Shown: positions 46,083 through 57,700 of the stretch, piece after piece
Numbering within the stretch: position 1 is the first letter of the stretch
Layout of the letters: each line of letters begins with the position of its first letter
From: Spinacia oleracea
Lineage: Eukaryota > Streptophyta > Magnoliopsida > Caryophyllales > Amaranthaceae
Reading direction: 5' to 3'
Assembly: GCF_020520425.1 (NCBI RefSeq)
Contig: NC_079487.1
Location: 130,594,385-130,658,384 of the forward strand
DNA: 64,000 nt
Notes under the pieces: generated by a model
What the model saw: only the letters and a program-made list of their open reading frames with translations
What the model was told of the DNA's origin: nothing
The model's database searches: none
Program-made: the position numbers and the translations under genes

Positions 46083-47499
46083 TACTTCGTACAAGTCTAC
46101 TACATTTGAGAATCTTTTATCTTAGAAGCGTTTTGATTTTGGTACAATTTCTCCATATAAATAGTTCCCATTTTTATTTTATCATGTTTACTATTCATAT
46201 GATCATAGTTTAAAAATTTTGATCATAAATTCTGTAATTAGTGATATAAGTAATAGAAAATAATATATAAACTTGTGGGATCTCATTTAATTAATTTTAA
46301 TGTAAATTTTCTAAATATAAACCTTTTATAATTTTTAGTAAGGCGAAAAATAAAACTACATTTTAATGTAAAATTTCTAAATATAAACCTTTATATTTTT
46401 TTAGTAAAGCGGAAATAAAACTATGAATGGTTAAAATAATGTATTGGAGACCGCACATAAAAAAAAGTGTATAACATTATAAAACAGAGGGAGTACGTGT
46501 TTTAACATGTAGACACCCCACATTCGAAATTTAAGCTTTAGAAGATGGATGTGATAACCATGTTCTAAATGCTACATATGTGAGATATTTGACACTGAGA
46601 CATTGGTGTGTCATTCTATTTTTAAGGAGTAATATTTTCAATTTTAAGTGATACCATAATCTTTACACATGAAGTATGGATAGAAAATCAATGTGATGTT
46701 GGTATGAGAGATAGAGGTGACAAAGTGAGACATGAAATTTGACTGTGGAACAAAAATAAAACATGTTTTTCCATGTTTCGTATAGGATAAAATAAGATTG
46801 TGATATATGAGAAAGTTATATACTAAAAACCTTTATTAACCAACTCCTTTTACATCCCCGACCTCCTTCCTTTCCACTCGGAGTAAATATGTTTCTTAAA
46901 CCCTCCCTGTATCACTCATCTTTTGATTTTTAGTTGGGTAATTCTCGAGCCATGTTCAATTTTTTAAAATTAATATACATAGAATAAAAAACGGATTCAG
47001 TAAACTTGGCTTCTCAATAAAGGATTATTTTATCCCCCCACTAATCCCTACCTCTCCAAACAAACAATGAATCATTCTTTACATACTCTTCCTTCCTTCC
47101 CAACCCTTCTTTCTTATTCCCTAAACAAGCACCCCTTAATTTAGCAGGTTAATTCAACTTTTAGCTACAAAGTACATATTTTCACAATCTAATCCCTAAA
47201 AAAAAAATTCAGTTCAAGCGATCAACAACCATTGCACAAGGTAGGGATAAAATTAAGGTCATATTCTCTAAAATTTTTCCACCAAATCCAATTATTCAAA
47301 CTAGTTGCACCCTCTTTTTATTGGTCTAAGCACTTAAATGATCGTCTTTTCCAGATTAAATTAACATGTCGAATTAACTTTTATAAACTCCAATTAAGAG
47401 GACTAACAAGTTGTTGCTAATCACCATTGACCACTAATCTCAAGTGAAAAAAAGCACAAATTTAAAATTAGTTAATGTGAATAGTGCCACCAAGACCAA

Positions 47500-48026
47500 G
47501 GTATTAGTAGACGTTGTGCAAGCATCTCCAAGTTGGTCTCAAATCTCCACATTTCTTCCTTCTCTTCCGAAAGAAAAGAGAGAGAAAAAGTGTCAAAAAA
47601 TTTGTGGGGAATCTCAAAATCTCAACAGCATTCCCACACTCCTACTCTGTACTCCCTCACTTGTTTTGACACACGGAACAACAACAATTTCATCACATTT
47701 CTCTCTCCTCTTTCTTCACTCTTCACCCCTGTCATTTTGACTCTTCTTCATCACCATTAATGGAGTTTCTCTCGATCTAACAAAGCCTGTCATTCCTCTT
47801 TATCCCCATTTATTTACGCCGTTATTGGCGGCGGTGTAAGATGGTGGCTGCCATTTTTGTTGTTCTTTCTCTTTCCACAAAATCCTAACAACTTTGATGT
47901 GACTAATCCTTTGTAACCCCTTTTCAGTACCGTTACTTCAAATTAGAACAAGGGGTTGGATTGTTTGTTTCTGTCCGCGGTCCGCCATTGTTGTGAGCTT
48001 CGTTTTTGGAAAAACTAATTACCCAG
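47500..48026 (+). promoter_or_regulatory. Leader/promoter region of the BRX-family gene
   Basis: A CT-rich stretch (47550-47760) with CTCTCTCC-type Y-patches, followed by about 260 bases of probable 5'UTR. No convincing TATA box. Short ORFs at 47444-47760 are shadows of this tract. Confidence 0.4.
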
Positions 48027-51000
48027 ATGTTGACTTGTATAGCTTGCACGAAGCAATTAAATGGCGGATCTCTTGGTCCTCAACAACATCAACAGGATGA
48101 AGATGGTGATGTTGTTGCAACACCCAGCAAAAAGCAACCCATCAAAGCCCTCACTTCCCAAGTAAGCGATAGAATAATTTTCTGTATTTAGTAATATGTA
48201 TATTAGCAAATTGATTGATTAGTTTAGTTTATTCGTTGATGAAATTGGAAAAAATGGCAGATAAAGGGAATGGCAATGAAGGCATCTGGAGCGTACAAGA
48301 ACTGTAAGCCGTGTGCGGGAGGGAGGAGTGAGAATAGGAAGAGTTATGAGGAATCAAATGGTGGGTCTGTTTCTTCAAGGAGATTCCATTGTGGGTATCA
48401 AAGAGCGGATTCCACGGTGGCAGGGACGGCGAAGATTTGGGGGAAGGAATTGGGAGGGAGGGTTATGGTTAAGGGAATGGGGATGGGGCTTTCGAGTGGG
48501 GAGGCGACGCCGGTGTCGATTAGTGGGAGGTCGGAATCAGTGGTGTTTATGGAGGAGGATGAGCCTAAAGAGTGGGTTGCTCAGGTGGAGCCTGGTGTTC
48601 TTATTACTTTTGTTTCCATGCTCCAAGGTGGTAATGATCTCAAGCGCATTCGTTTCAGGTATAATTTTATGTTTTTGATGATTTTGGTTTCTGGTTTGTG
48701 GTGGTTGTTTTATTTGTTTGTTCGATTTTGATCTGATTTTGTTTTCATTTTTAGTGGGTTCGGATTATGGGTGTAGATGGGTTTTGTCTGTTTTTATGAT
48801 TGTGAATTTAGTTGAAGAGTTGGAGAATTATCTTTAAATTGGCTTATATTATGTGCAAAGCTATACTTTTGTCTAATTTGCGGCTGAGTAATTCATTTGA
48901 ATGTGGTTATCCAGAGATTTTCCTGTCACTTTGTATTTGGACGGGTCATCGGATATATGATGGTTCTGGACTGTGCAATGAAACTTTTACTTCCCGACAT
49001 TAAGGTGTCATTTTACTTGTGGTTTATGGAATGTTTGGAATTGAGAGTCACTTTCAGAACTATGAATCAACTTTAGACTGTAGTATTGGCTGCTTGTTTA
49101 ATCACTGACTCCTCAACATAAAAGATAATGATTGTATCAATCAAAGGTTGGTGACAGTGATGTAACCAAATAAGTTTGGTGGATCATTCGTCTGTTAACT
49201 GTTTTTGATGTAGAACTTTTGAATTGCCACTTCACTTGATTATGGGGGCTACTTGTGATTGTTGTTCCACGGCCCTTGTTGCTCGATAGATTTTGTGACT
49301 TATTTCCTCAGTGTTGCTGGTATAATTAGAAAAAAAGAAGTGGCCGAGGCACTGCCATTATCTTTGATCATTTGTTTTGCTTATATTGATTAGATAACAT
49401 GTGGTATTATCATATGTGTGCATTCTCTTCGGTCAGTGGGTTCTGAAAAACAGTAGTTATGTTATTGGAAATGGGAAATGATGCTGAATTTTAATCACAA
49501 AACCAGTGTTTTTGTGGGCCTTTTTATCAAGCCATAAGTGGCCTTTAACATGTTCATAAAGTGCTCTCCAGCATGATTGCATTTTATTTACTATTGACCA
49601 TACACTTTTCTCTTAGTTTACCTCATCACCCTCTAATCCTCTATGCACCTCTTCATGGTTGCTCTAACTTTTTTTCTTTCTTTCTTTTTTGAGTTTTTTT
49701 TTCCCGGGTGGTGCTGGTGGGGGTGGGAAGTCATGAAAGATAAACAACTAGTCATTGGCAGGCGTATTAAAATTACTATGATTGTATTTTGGAGTGGTTG
49801 AAATGATGGTATTTCACTTCTTTGGTTCTTTCAAGTCAAAGCAGATCTTGCCTGTGCATTCTGCGCATACCCTTAGGTTTCTCATTCGCATTCAGCTTTG
49901 CTGCTTCTATACAGATTAGTAGATTACACTCGACTGTTTACTGGATGTGTTATGATGGTTTCTAGAGAGAGAATTACATCTCTTTTTACTCTCATGTCAG
50001 TGTCACAGATTCCCAGTTGACAAAAGACGTGCTTAGGAAATGAATTGCTTAGAGCATACAGAGAATGAAAGAGCTCAATGGCCTCCAGCTAAAACTCTGT
50101 TGTATAAAGGCTAATGTCTTATAATGCGCTGTGCTTAATCATCCATATCATTCATGAAACCACTAGGTCAATGAGATGATTTGCTTGCCTTTTGTTTTTA
50201 ATAGGAATGATTAACTTGCTTTTAGCTGTTGCTATTGTATATTTCTAAAAAGTGATCTGAAAGTAACCTTCTTCGGAGAATCAATGCGCGCGAATGAACA
50301 TTTCCCATTGGTTTAGCACTCTAGCTTGAAATACTTGCATAGTTGCATGCCTTGTGTCAAATTCTGCTGGCAACTGGAAAGGAGATGATAGTGAAGGAAT
50401 AGGATGGTAATTTGTTGCCTTGCAGATCCAAGTATCAAAATAAGTCAAGTAAAGAGATCCCAAAGTCGTAATTGTCTACTTCAAACTTAAGAAGCATTTG
50501 CAAGATTCACTTTTTTTATTTTTTGATGCTTATCTTAAAATTGATGATTTGACTGGAAGTGACAGGTTTAGCCTTTTTTTTTTCATCTGATAGAATTGTG
50601 GCAGATAGTTATCAAATACATCTGCATATCATAATCAAGACACTATTATAGGATTTTAAAACGTGCTGTATGACCTCTTCTTCTGAAGGGGTCCATTATC
50701 AATCTTTATTGATGGCAAAGTCGTGCTCTTCAATTTTGTCAATGTTTACTTATATTTTTGTGTGCTTCTCTATGTTCAGTAAAGTATGAAGCTAAATATT
50801 AGTAAAGAAGCTGTAGAATATCATATAAATTGCATGAATTTGTTAGATTGCGCATAGATGTCCAAGAATAGGGTGGATCTATGTTCATTTTACTCAATGA
50901 ATCTTTAGACCAAAGACATTACTGTCTTGGTCTTCTTCTACTATGAACTATGTACAGGTTGTTCAATCAGCAAAGGTATATACGGAGTATACGTTCAAGC

Positions 51001-52709
51001 ATTATTGCTTGTTGATGTGGTTGTCTACATGAGTGCTTCTTAGTGGTTCGGGGCTAAAGTATATAAGAAGTGGTGCTTCTCAATGACTACTATCCCTCCC
51101 TCCTCCCCTCCCCTCTCTGAACTCTCTGAAAAGAAATACTGGTATAGAAAGGGAATCCTGGCAACTGCCTAATCAGTAATCTTCATTGGAAGAAGTATGG
51201 TGTTCTGCTGATCAGCATGTGACCTGATGTTTCTATTCTCGTTACTCTGCTTTTTTGTCTTTTTGTCCTTGAGCTTTTTGAGAAATGGCAAACTCAAAGA
51301 TGGGCTATTGACTTATTGTTTCTTTTGCTTCTTGATGAACTTACTAGGAGTGCTATTGTCTTCTGTTTGTTGAAATCACTGTCTTTCTTTCTTCATGCCA
51401 TATTTTTTTTACTTTCAGCCGTGAGCTTTTCAATAAGTGGCAAGCTCAAAGATGGTGGGCGGAGAACTATGACAAGGTGATGGAACTTTATAATGTTCAA
51501 AAATTCAATCAACAAGCTGTACCACCCGTAGCTACCCCTTCCAGGTCTGAAGACGAGGTGAGACCTGTTGTTACTTGTTCCTTCGCAAGAAAAAAAAAGA
51601 AAAAGGAATGAGATATTATAGAAAAGTCATGTTTGTATTTGGCACACTGTATGGTGATTTAGCTAAGAGATTGACTGGGCTACATAATGATCATCATTTT
51701 GATGTATATGAGCTTTTGACATACAATTGCAGAGTTCCAAGATTGGATCTATACAGGGAAGTCCGACTACACCACCTTTGAGCAAGGAACGTTTGCCTAG
51801 GAACTTCCACCGTCCAACCGGGTTGGCATATTCCTCAACAGATTCACTCGATCAACAAGGAGCACGTCAATACTACGAGTCATACGGACTTGCTTCAACT
51901 CCTAAACTCTCTAACATTAGTGCTTCCAAAACAGAGACATCGTCAGTTGATGCCTCTGCTAGGAGTAGTTTATCGAGAGATGTCGATCATTCAGGAGAAC
52001 TTTCAGCCAGTAATGCCAGCGATGTCGAGACTGAATGGGTTGAGCAGGATGAACCTGGGGTCTACATTACTATCAGATCATTACCTAATGGCACTCGGGA
52101 ACTCCGGCGTGTTAGATTCAGGTGAGCTTTTGTGATGTTAACATTTTAATCAACTGGCATGGATTTCTCATGTATCATACATACTCACACAGGACTGCTA
52201 ATTTCATTTAAAATTCCGAACCACCATAGAGACAAATGCTGATTTGATTCATCACTACCTAGTACAAAACTACCTAAACATTCTCATCGATTCTTGTCTC
52301 TTGGTATTTTGAAAACTATATAGCAGCAAAGAAACTAAAAACAAGATCAAGATTTTAATTAACAACTGTGCTGATGTAATTCACAAGAAAGCAACCTACT
52401 GAACTTTGATTGCTTCGAAAGGCTATCTTTAAAACACTTTATTATTGGCATTGGACCTGTTTGGGGTTTATGCTTTACACAATTACACCATTGCTTGTAT
52501 GATGCACTTAATTAACTCCTGATGCACTGATCTGAAGCACTGATTTGGTGCACTTAATTAACTTCTGATGCACTGATTTAATTAATTCCTGATGCACTGA
52601 TTTGATGCACTTAATTAACTCCTGATGCAGTCGTGAGAGATTTGGTGAAATGCATGCAAGAGTTTGGTGGGAAGAGAACAAGGCCAGAATCCAGGAACAA
52701 TACTTGTGA
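48027..52709 (+). CDS. BRX: BREVIS RADIX-family protein
   Basis: Five exons: 48027-48161, 48261-48658, 51419-51557, 51733-52121, 52631-52709. Phases agree at all junctions, giving 379 residues (Arabidopsis BRX has 344). The N-terminus MLTCIACTKQL is the family's conserved membrane-anchoring motif with paired cysteines. 'IKGMAMKASGAYKNCKPC' (about 46-63) is the second conserved motif. Two BRX domains follow: at about 140-200 ('EEDEPKEWVAQVEPGVLITF' to 'RWWAENYDKV') and at about 323-379 (TEWVEQDEPGVYITI to ARVWWEENKARIQ). Both are split by introns at the same F-S-R-E position. BRX proteins sit at the plasma membrane. With PAX/D6PK kinases they limit PIN auxin efflux and thereby control protophloem and root growth. 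It is not clear which BRX-like paralogue this is. Confidence 0.95.
52500..52630 (+). repeat. Tandem repeat running into a BRX splice acceptor
   Basis: Four imperfect copies of TTAATTAACTCCTGATGCA separated by CTGATTTGATGCAC-type spacers. The last copy ends in GATGCAG, the acceptor of the final coding exon (AG at 52629-52630). Earlier copies end in GATGCAC and cannot act as acceptors. Confidence 0.85.
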
Positions 52710-54540
52710 TATCTGCAAAGAGAACTTCGACTTGCTGGCTCCCTGTAAGAGACTCTTTTTTCCATATTTCCTAGTAGCTGTACAAGGGTTTAGTTAATGA
52801 AGCGGAAAGACATGGCGAATATTGAACACACATACAAGAAAAGTTCTTTATTTATTTTTTTCATTTTTATGTTACCTTGAGTTTATATATATAAATATAG
52901 ATTTCTATAGAATTATTTTTATGTAGTTGAAGTTTGGTTGGAGCATTAGGTAGGAAGACCGAAGATGTTGATGAACTGAGGCTCGGTTAATATTTGAAGA
53001 GATAGTTCTGTATGAAAATGACTTGTAAAAACCTCAAGTAGCTCTGTTGATTTCTTGTGTATGTTCCTCTGTCATCCTGTAACTGTTTCTCCTTGTTTCT
53101 GAACTTCAAAAAACGCGTAATATTATCTTCATTTGGATTGAAATCAATGATTATGAGTACTACTGCAAATTAATCATCCTCTACATATGGATTAAGATAA
53201 GTTGACTGTGGAAGACTTGTTGCCGGAGTACAGTTTACGTTTTTTTTTTTTTTTTTTAAATCAAACTCAAATGATTGATACTTCTTCAAGTCTTCGTTGA
53301 AACTTGAAAGTCATCAAATCATGTTCTAATTGGACATGGTAATTATGGACAGCCCCCCTTTACACGATATATAGGGGACAGACGACTAGACAAGGCACAA
53401 TGGACATGCTAACTTGACTTCTATTATTGATTGGAATGTCAATATGTTAACAACTTGACAAGGCCGCCATGACTTTTGCTTAATACGGAGTAAACTTGTT
53501 ACTCCGTATGTAGCTAATCTGATGATGTAACTGCGATCGTCGACCGTTACATATTTTACTAAATCATTATGCTCCCAATTGCTTAGATGTAAATTTCGTC
53601 TTGGAAGTAAATTAAGACTTTTTTTGTTAATAAAGTTCCGAAGTTAGCTGGTTTTGAACTAACCAACAACGACGAGGGAGGATCAAATCTTAATATCAAC
53701 AGGCTCGACCACTGCTACCTATCAGACTTCAACTATATTTAAAGTTCATGTTGATTCGTTTATCCATAATACAAAGTAAATAAGTGCTTTAAAGCGATTT
53801 TATTTTATATGTAAGTGATGATAAAAACCATCACCAATTAACCATTGACCAATCCATTCACCATTAGTCTAAATACCTACCAAAAACCATATATTCATTG
53901 TAGTCTTTGTGGAAAAATGACCATAAGAATAAATGGAGCTAAACAAAATATATTTCTTCCGTTTTTTATGTTTGCTACGCACCCTCTTGACACGCAATTA
54001 AGGAAGAGATTAAAGACAGTAAACAAACGAATTAACAAAAACGATTTCATCACGAATAAGATCGAGGAAAAGGATTAGGTTGAGAAAAAAAATGTGCATC
54101 GTTATTCTCCCGTAACGCTTGATTGACGCTGGCTTCTATTATTTAATTAATTTATTCGTTTATTTAATCACTTCCTCTAGTAACATGCACAATTATAAAG
54201 AAACAAAGGAAGTACAAAATTTGACTTGAAATAGCCAAAAAAAAACCAAAACTTTCATCTTCTGATTGAAGCCCAAACACTTCAAAAATTCCAACCCATA
54301 CAAAACACCAAAGTAGAAACTTCAACAAAATAGCACCAAAATTAAATAAATTTTTAAAAAGGGAAATTTTTTGAAAAAAAAATAGACTTCCTAAAATCAA
54401 GCCTCAAAGACTCCAAGGTGCAAAAAAATAATTCAAAACCCTTAAAAACACTTTCTCTCTCCTCCCCCCCTAAAAAAAACTTCCATCTCCCTCTTTTTTT
54501 TCTCTCCTCATTCCCCTTCTTCTTCCGCCTTCTCTTTCAT
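52710..54540. other. BRX 3'UTR and intergenic region
   Basis: The first 300-400 bases are the BRX 3'UTR. The rest is AT-rich with a poly(T) at 53240-53257 and two 'TACTCCGTA'-type palindromes (53482-53511). No gene and no clear element. Short ORFs (53845-54078, 54164-54400) are not supported. Confidence 0.5.
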
Positions 54541-54547
54541 CTAATGC

Positions 54548-54564
54548 AAACCCTAAAACCCTAA
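54548..54564 (+). promoter_or_regulatory. Two overlapping telo-boxes in the GIP1-like leader
   Basis: AAACCCTAA twice (54548-54556 and 54556-54564) after a CT-rich stretch (54450-54540), about 140-155 bases before the ATG. This is common near transcription starts of plant housekeeping genes. Confidence 0.5.
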
Positions 54565-54703
54565 TTTACACCTTCCTGTTGTTAGGGTTTTTGGCGTTCT
54601 TCATCGCAGTACGTAAATTTTGGGCAAACCCCAAAAAAAAAAGTTTGGGTTTTTTTTTTGTTTTCTTCGTGTTTTTTGAATTTTTCTGTTTTAATCAGAA
54701 AAA

Positions 54704-57700
54704 ATGGTTACTCTGTTGAAGACTGAAGGTGGGACTCAAGTTTATGTTTCAGCTAATGTGGAAAAAACCATTCAATCGATTAAAGAAATTGTGCGTAATC
54801 ACTCTGATTCTGAAATTTACAACACTCTAAAAGAAACTAATATGGACCCTAATGAAACCGCCCAGAAATTATTGAACCAAGGTAAATTTCTTAAATTTTT
54901 TCGTTTTTTGTTGTTAATTTTGGGGTTATTTCTGGGTTTTTTTGGGTGGTTTTGTTTTGTTGATTTTTTATTTTGAATTTTAAGGGTTTAGGAACTGGTT
55001 TTACTGTATCAATTAGCTATTCGAAGGTATTCAAAAAAGGTACTTCGTATAAATTAGTGGGTGTAATGATGAAGTTTTTGTAGTTTAAAGCTTATATTAT
55101 ATGAAGTTCTTATGTTTTTCATGATTGAGGTACTGTATTACTGTATGTGCTTATTGTGTCTGTCTCTTTTTGTTTTCACTTGTGCTTTTGGGAGCTGGGA
55201 AAGAGAAGGTAGAAAAATAATATCCCTCATATGCGAAAGGAGACTAGACTTAGACTTAGACTTAGGACTTATTTTCCTGCACTAGTGGTAGTTGTGGATA
55301 GATAATTTTGCCAATGTAACTTGACATTGTGTTTTTGGGAGCTGGGAAAGGGAAACATTTTGCCCCAGAGGTGACTCTTTCTGTGAAAATAGTCACACAT
55401 CTAGGATATGGTAGAAACATTTTGCCCCGAATCAGTTTAAACAATCCAACTATTATAGAGGGTCTTCTAAGGGTTTAGATAATGGTATGTTTGTTTCCGT
55501 GTAGATTTCGAATTATTTCTCTTTAGGTGGTAGTTTAGAAGAGAATATTGATGTAAATATATGCATGACCATGAGACTATGCGACATTTAGTTGGGAAGT
55601 TTCTGCTTCGGAATGTAGGTTGATTGAGAAAACCTAACTCGTTCAACTATTTGATTTTGTTGCTGGTGAGCTGTAGTGTGTTAATCCAATATGTTTTACT
55701 ATGGTCAACTAACAACCACAAGCATACTGATTCTGGTGACTTTCATATGTCAGATCCTTTTCATGAAGTGAGAAGAAGGCGAGATAAGAAAAAAGAGGTA
55801 ATTTGTTTGTGAATCTTTTAGCAATAGTTGCTTTATTTGTTTATGTTGTGTTTCAGAAAATACACTGCCCGTGTCCAAATTGTTGCTACTGCAAGTTATT
55901 TCCCTAAATTGTATTTTTTATTCACATTTTTTTTGCTTGTGTTTCTTTGCAAATAGTCATCCCTCTGCCTTTTCTTTTTTGAAATATCTTTTTGCGTGGG
56001 GCATGTAAGAAGTCTAATACTAATGATTGTGCTCATTCCTGGTTGTGTGGGCTTCCATTGTTTGAGAAGTTTTAGGTTTAGCTTGCGACTCATAAGTATA
56101 TACTCTGTTATGTGTTGTCTGCTGGAGGTGGCTTTGTGTGTGTTATATGTTTGTGATTGCCATTTTGAGCTGGGAATGCTGATCAATAGAGACAGATACA
56201 TGTTCTTCCTGATGATGTCAGTTTATTATCCATATTCTAATGTACGGGTATGCTTTTTTTCAACTACTTCATGCCAGTTGTCTAGAACTTATTCTTAAAG
56301 GCTTCTTTATGCCGTTTTTTGAGTTTACATTAATGCGTAGAATCAGTTCTAATGTCAATTTAGTCTCACTGCTGGGCTTGTTACTGAATATTGGTATTAT
56401 TTCCCACTTCCCAGAATGCGGCTTACAATGGTCACGTTGAACCAAGGAAGCGCACTGAACATACAGGTCAAGGGTTAAAATTTCAAGGTTCTGACCGTAA
56501 TGCTCACAGAGGGGGCTACAGAAGAACTCCTGTACATGGTAATTGAAATTCTGAAAGCCAGTTTATGTTTCTTATTTTATTTTAATCCACTTTGTCTTAT
56601 TTAATACGAATAGGAGCATTTGGGACTCTACTCATGGTTATACACATTTCGATGCTAGTAATAATGTTCCTAGTATTGTAGCGAAATACGAATCTCGAAT
56701 AGACTATGCATCTCCTGTTAGATAGGTATTAGTACTGATGCAAGCTTTTTGTATTCTTTCAAGTAACGGTGGTTCTAATTTACGTCAAAATTTGGGATAT
56801 TTTTTTTTGATTTGTTATAATTGTGATTGTTATCCTCCATTTTAGCATTGAGATAGCTTGCGCACTTTTTTTTGAAAAAATTTATCGTCATGGTATGCTT
56901 ATGAGTAAGACCAGAGAAAGTATGTATTGCCCACCAGCCTTTCCCCTTTGTAAAATTTGTGGTTGTTAATTGACGAGTAATTACAATTAATGGCAGTAGA
57001 GGACTTAAGAGTTTGTTTTTTCTAGTTCTCGTTGCTAAATAAAGCGCCTTCTGTTTTTGCTTTCATCAAGTTTGATGTTGTTGGGATAAATTTTTGATGG
57101 TATATACTACATATCAGAATGTATCGGAGTTTGATCTAGAAAAGTTGAATCATGCTAGGCTTATCTCTACAAAATTGGTAAATTTGGGGTTTGGATGTAA
57201 CATATCTAACTAGAAAAGTTGCATATTACAATTCTGTTTTGGACTGAGAGAGTATATCAGTGTTGCTAGCAATTTGATCTCAATCAGTGTCACTGATAAT
57301 GATTATTGTTCTAGATGCAGGAATAAGCCGGGAGTTCCGTGTTGTGAGAGACAACAGGGTCAATCAGAACTCTGATAGAGAAGCTAAGGCGTCAACTCAA
57401 GTTTCATCGTTGGACAATGCTCAGCAGAGTAATAATGTATCTGAGAGAAGGTACCTTTCATTATCCTGGCGATTTTTTTTTCTTGAGTAGATATGTCCGT
57501 CCTCTTCTTTTTCTCTATTTTTGTTCTTCTGCTCTTGGTTGGTGGTTATTGACAGGTTCATAGAGACTGCAGTAATGCTTCTACTAGGTGGTTGTATATG
57601 CAGTATTTCAATTGCCTTGTAATTTTTTTTGAAGCACCAATATAAGTTTGCTGCTGCCATTTTGTTTTTGATGCTTTGGCTTCTCGTTTGTTTGTGTGTA

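Larger units (their letters stand above)
35760..47500. other. Long gene-free region between PDAT and BRX-family genes
   Basis: Nearly 12 kb without a recognisable gene. Its parts are: a Stowaway-like element (37124-37393); a minisatellite (37437-37612); two tandem units of a 3-4-kb segmental duplication (37690-40560 and 41370-44530), carrying later insertions; a 1.5-kb Stowaway-like element (44568-46082); and AT-rich DNA to 47500 with a decayed MITE end near 46495. The short ORFs here lack family features. Confidence 0.55.

Noticed and set aside
46140-46495. Possible further Stowaway element ending AACAGAGGGAGTAC
   Set aside because: Only the right end is recognisable; the left end shows no matching inverted terminus.
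48313-48678. 121-codon plus-strand ORF overlapping BRX exon 2
   Set aside because: It is in another frame than the BRX motifs and crosses the exon 2 donor.
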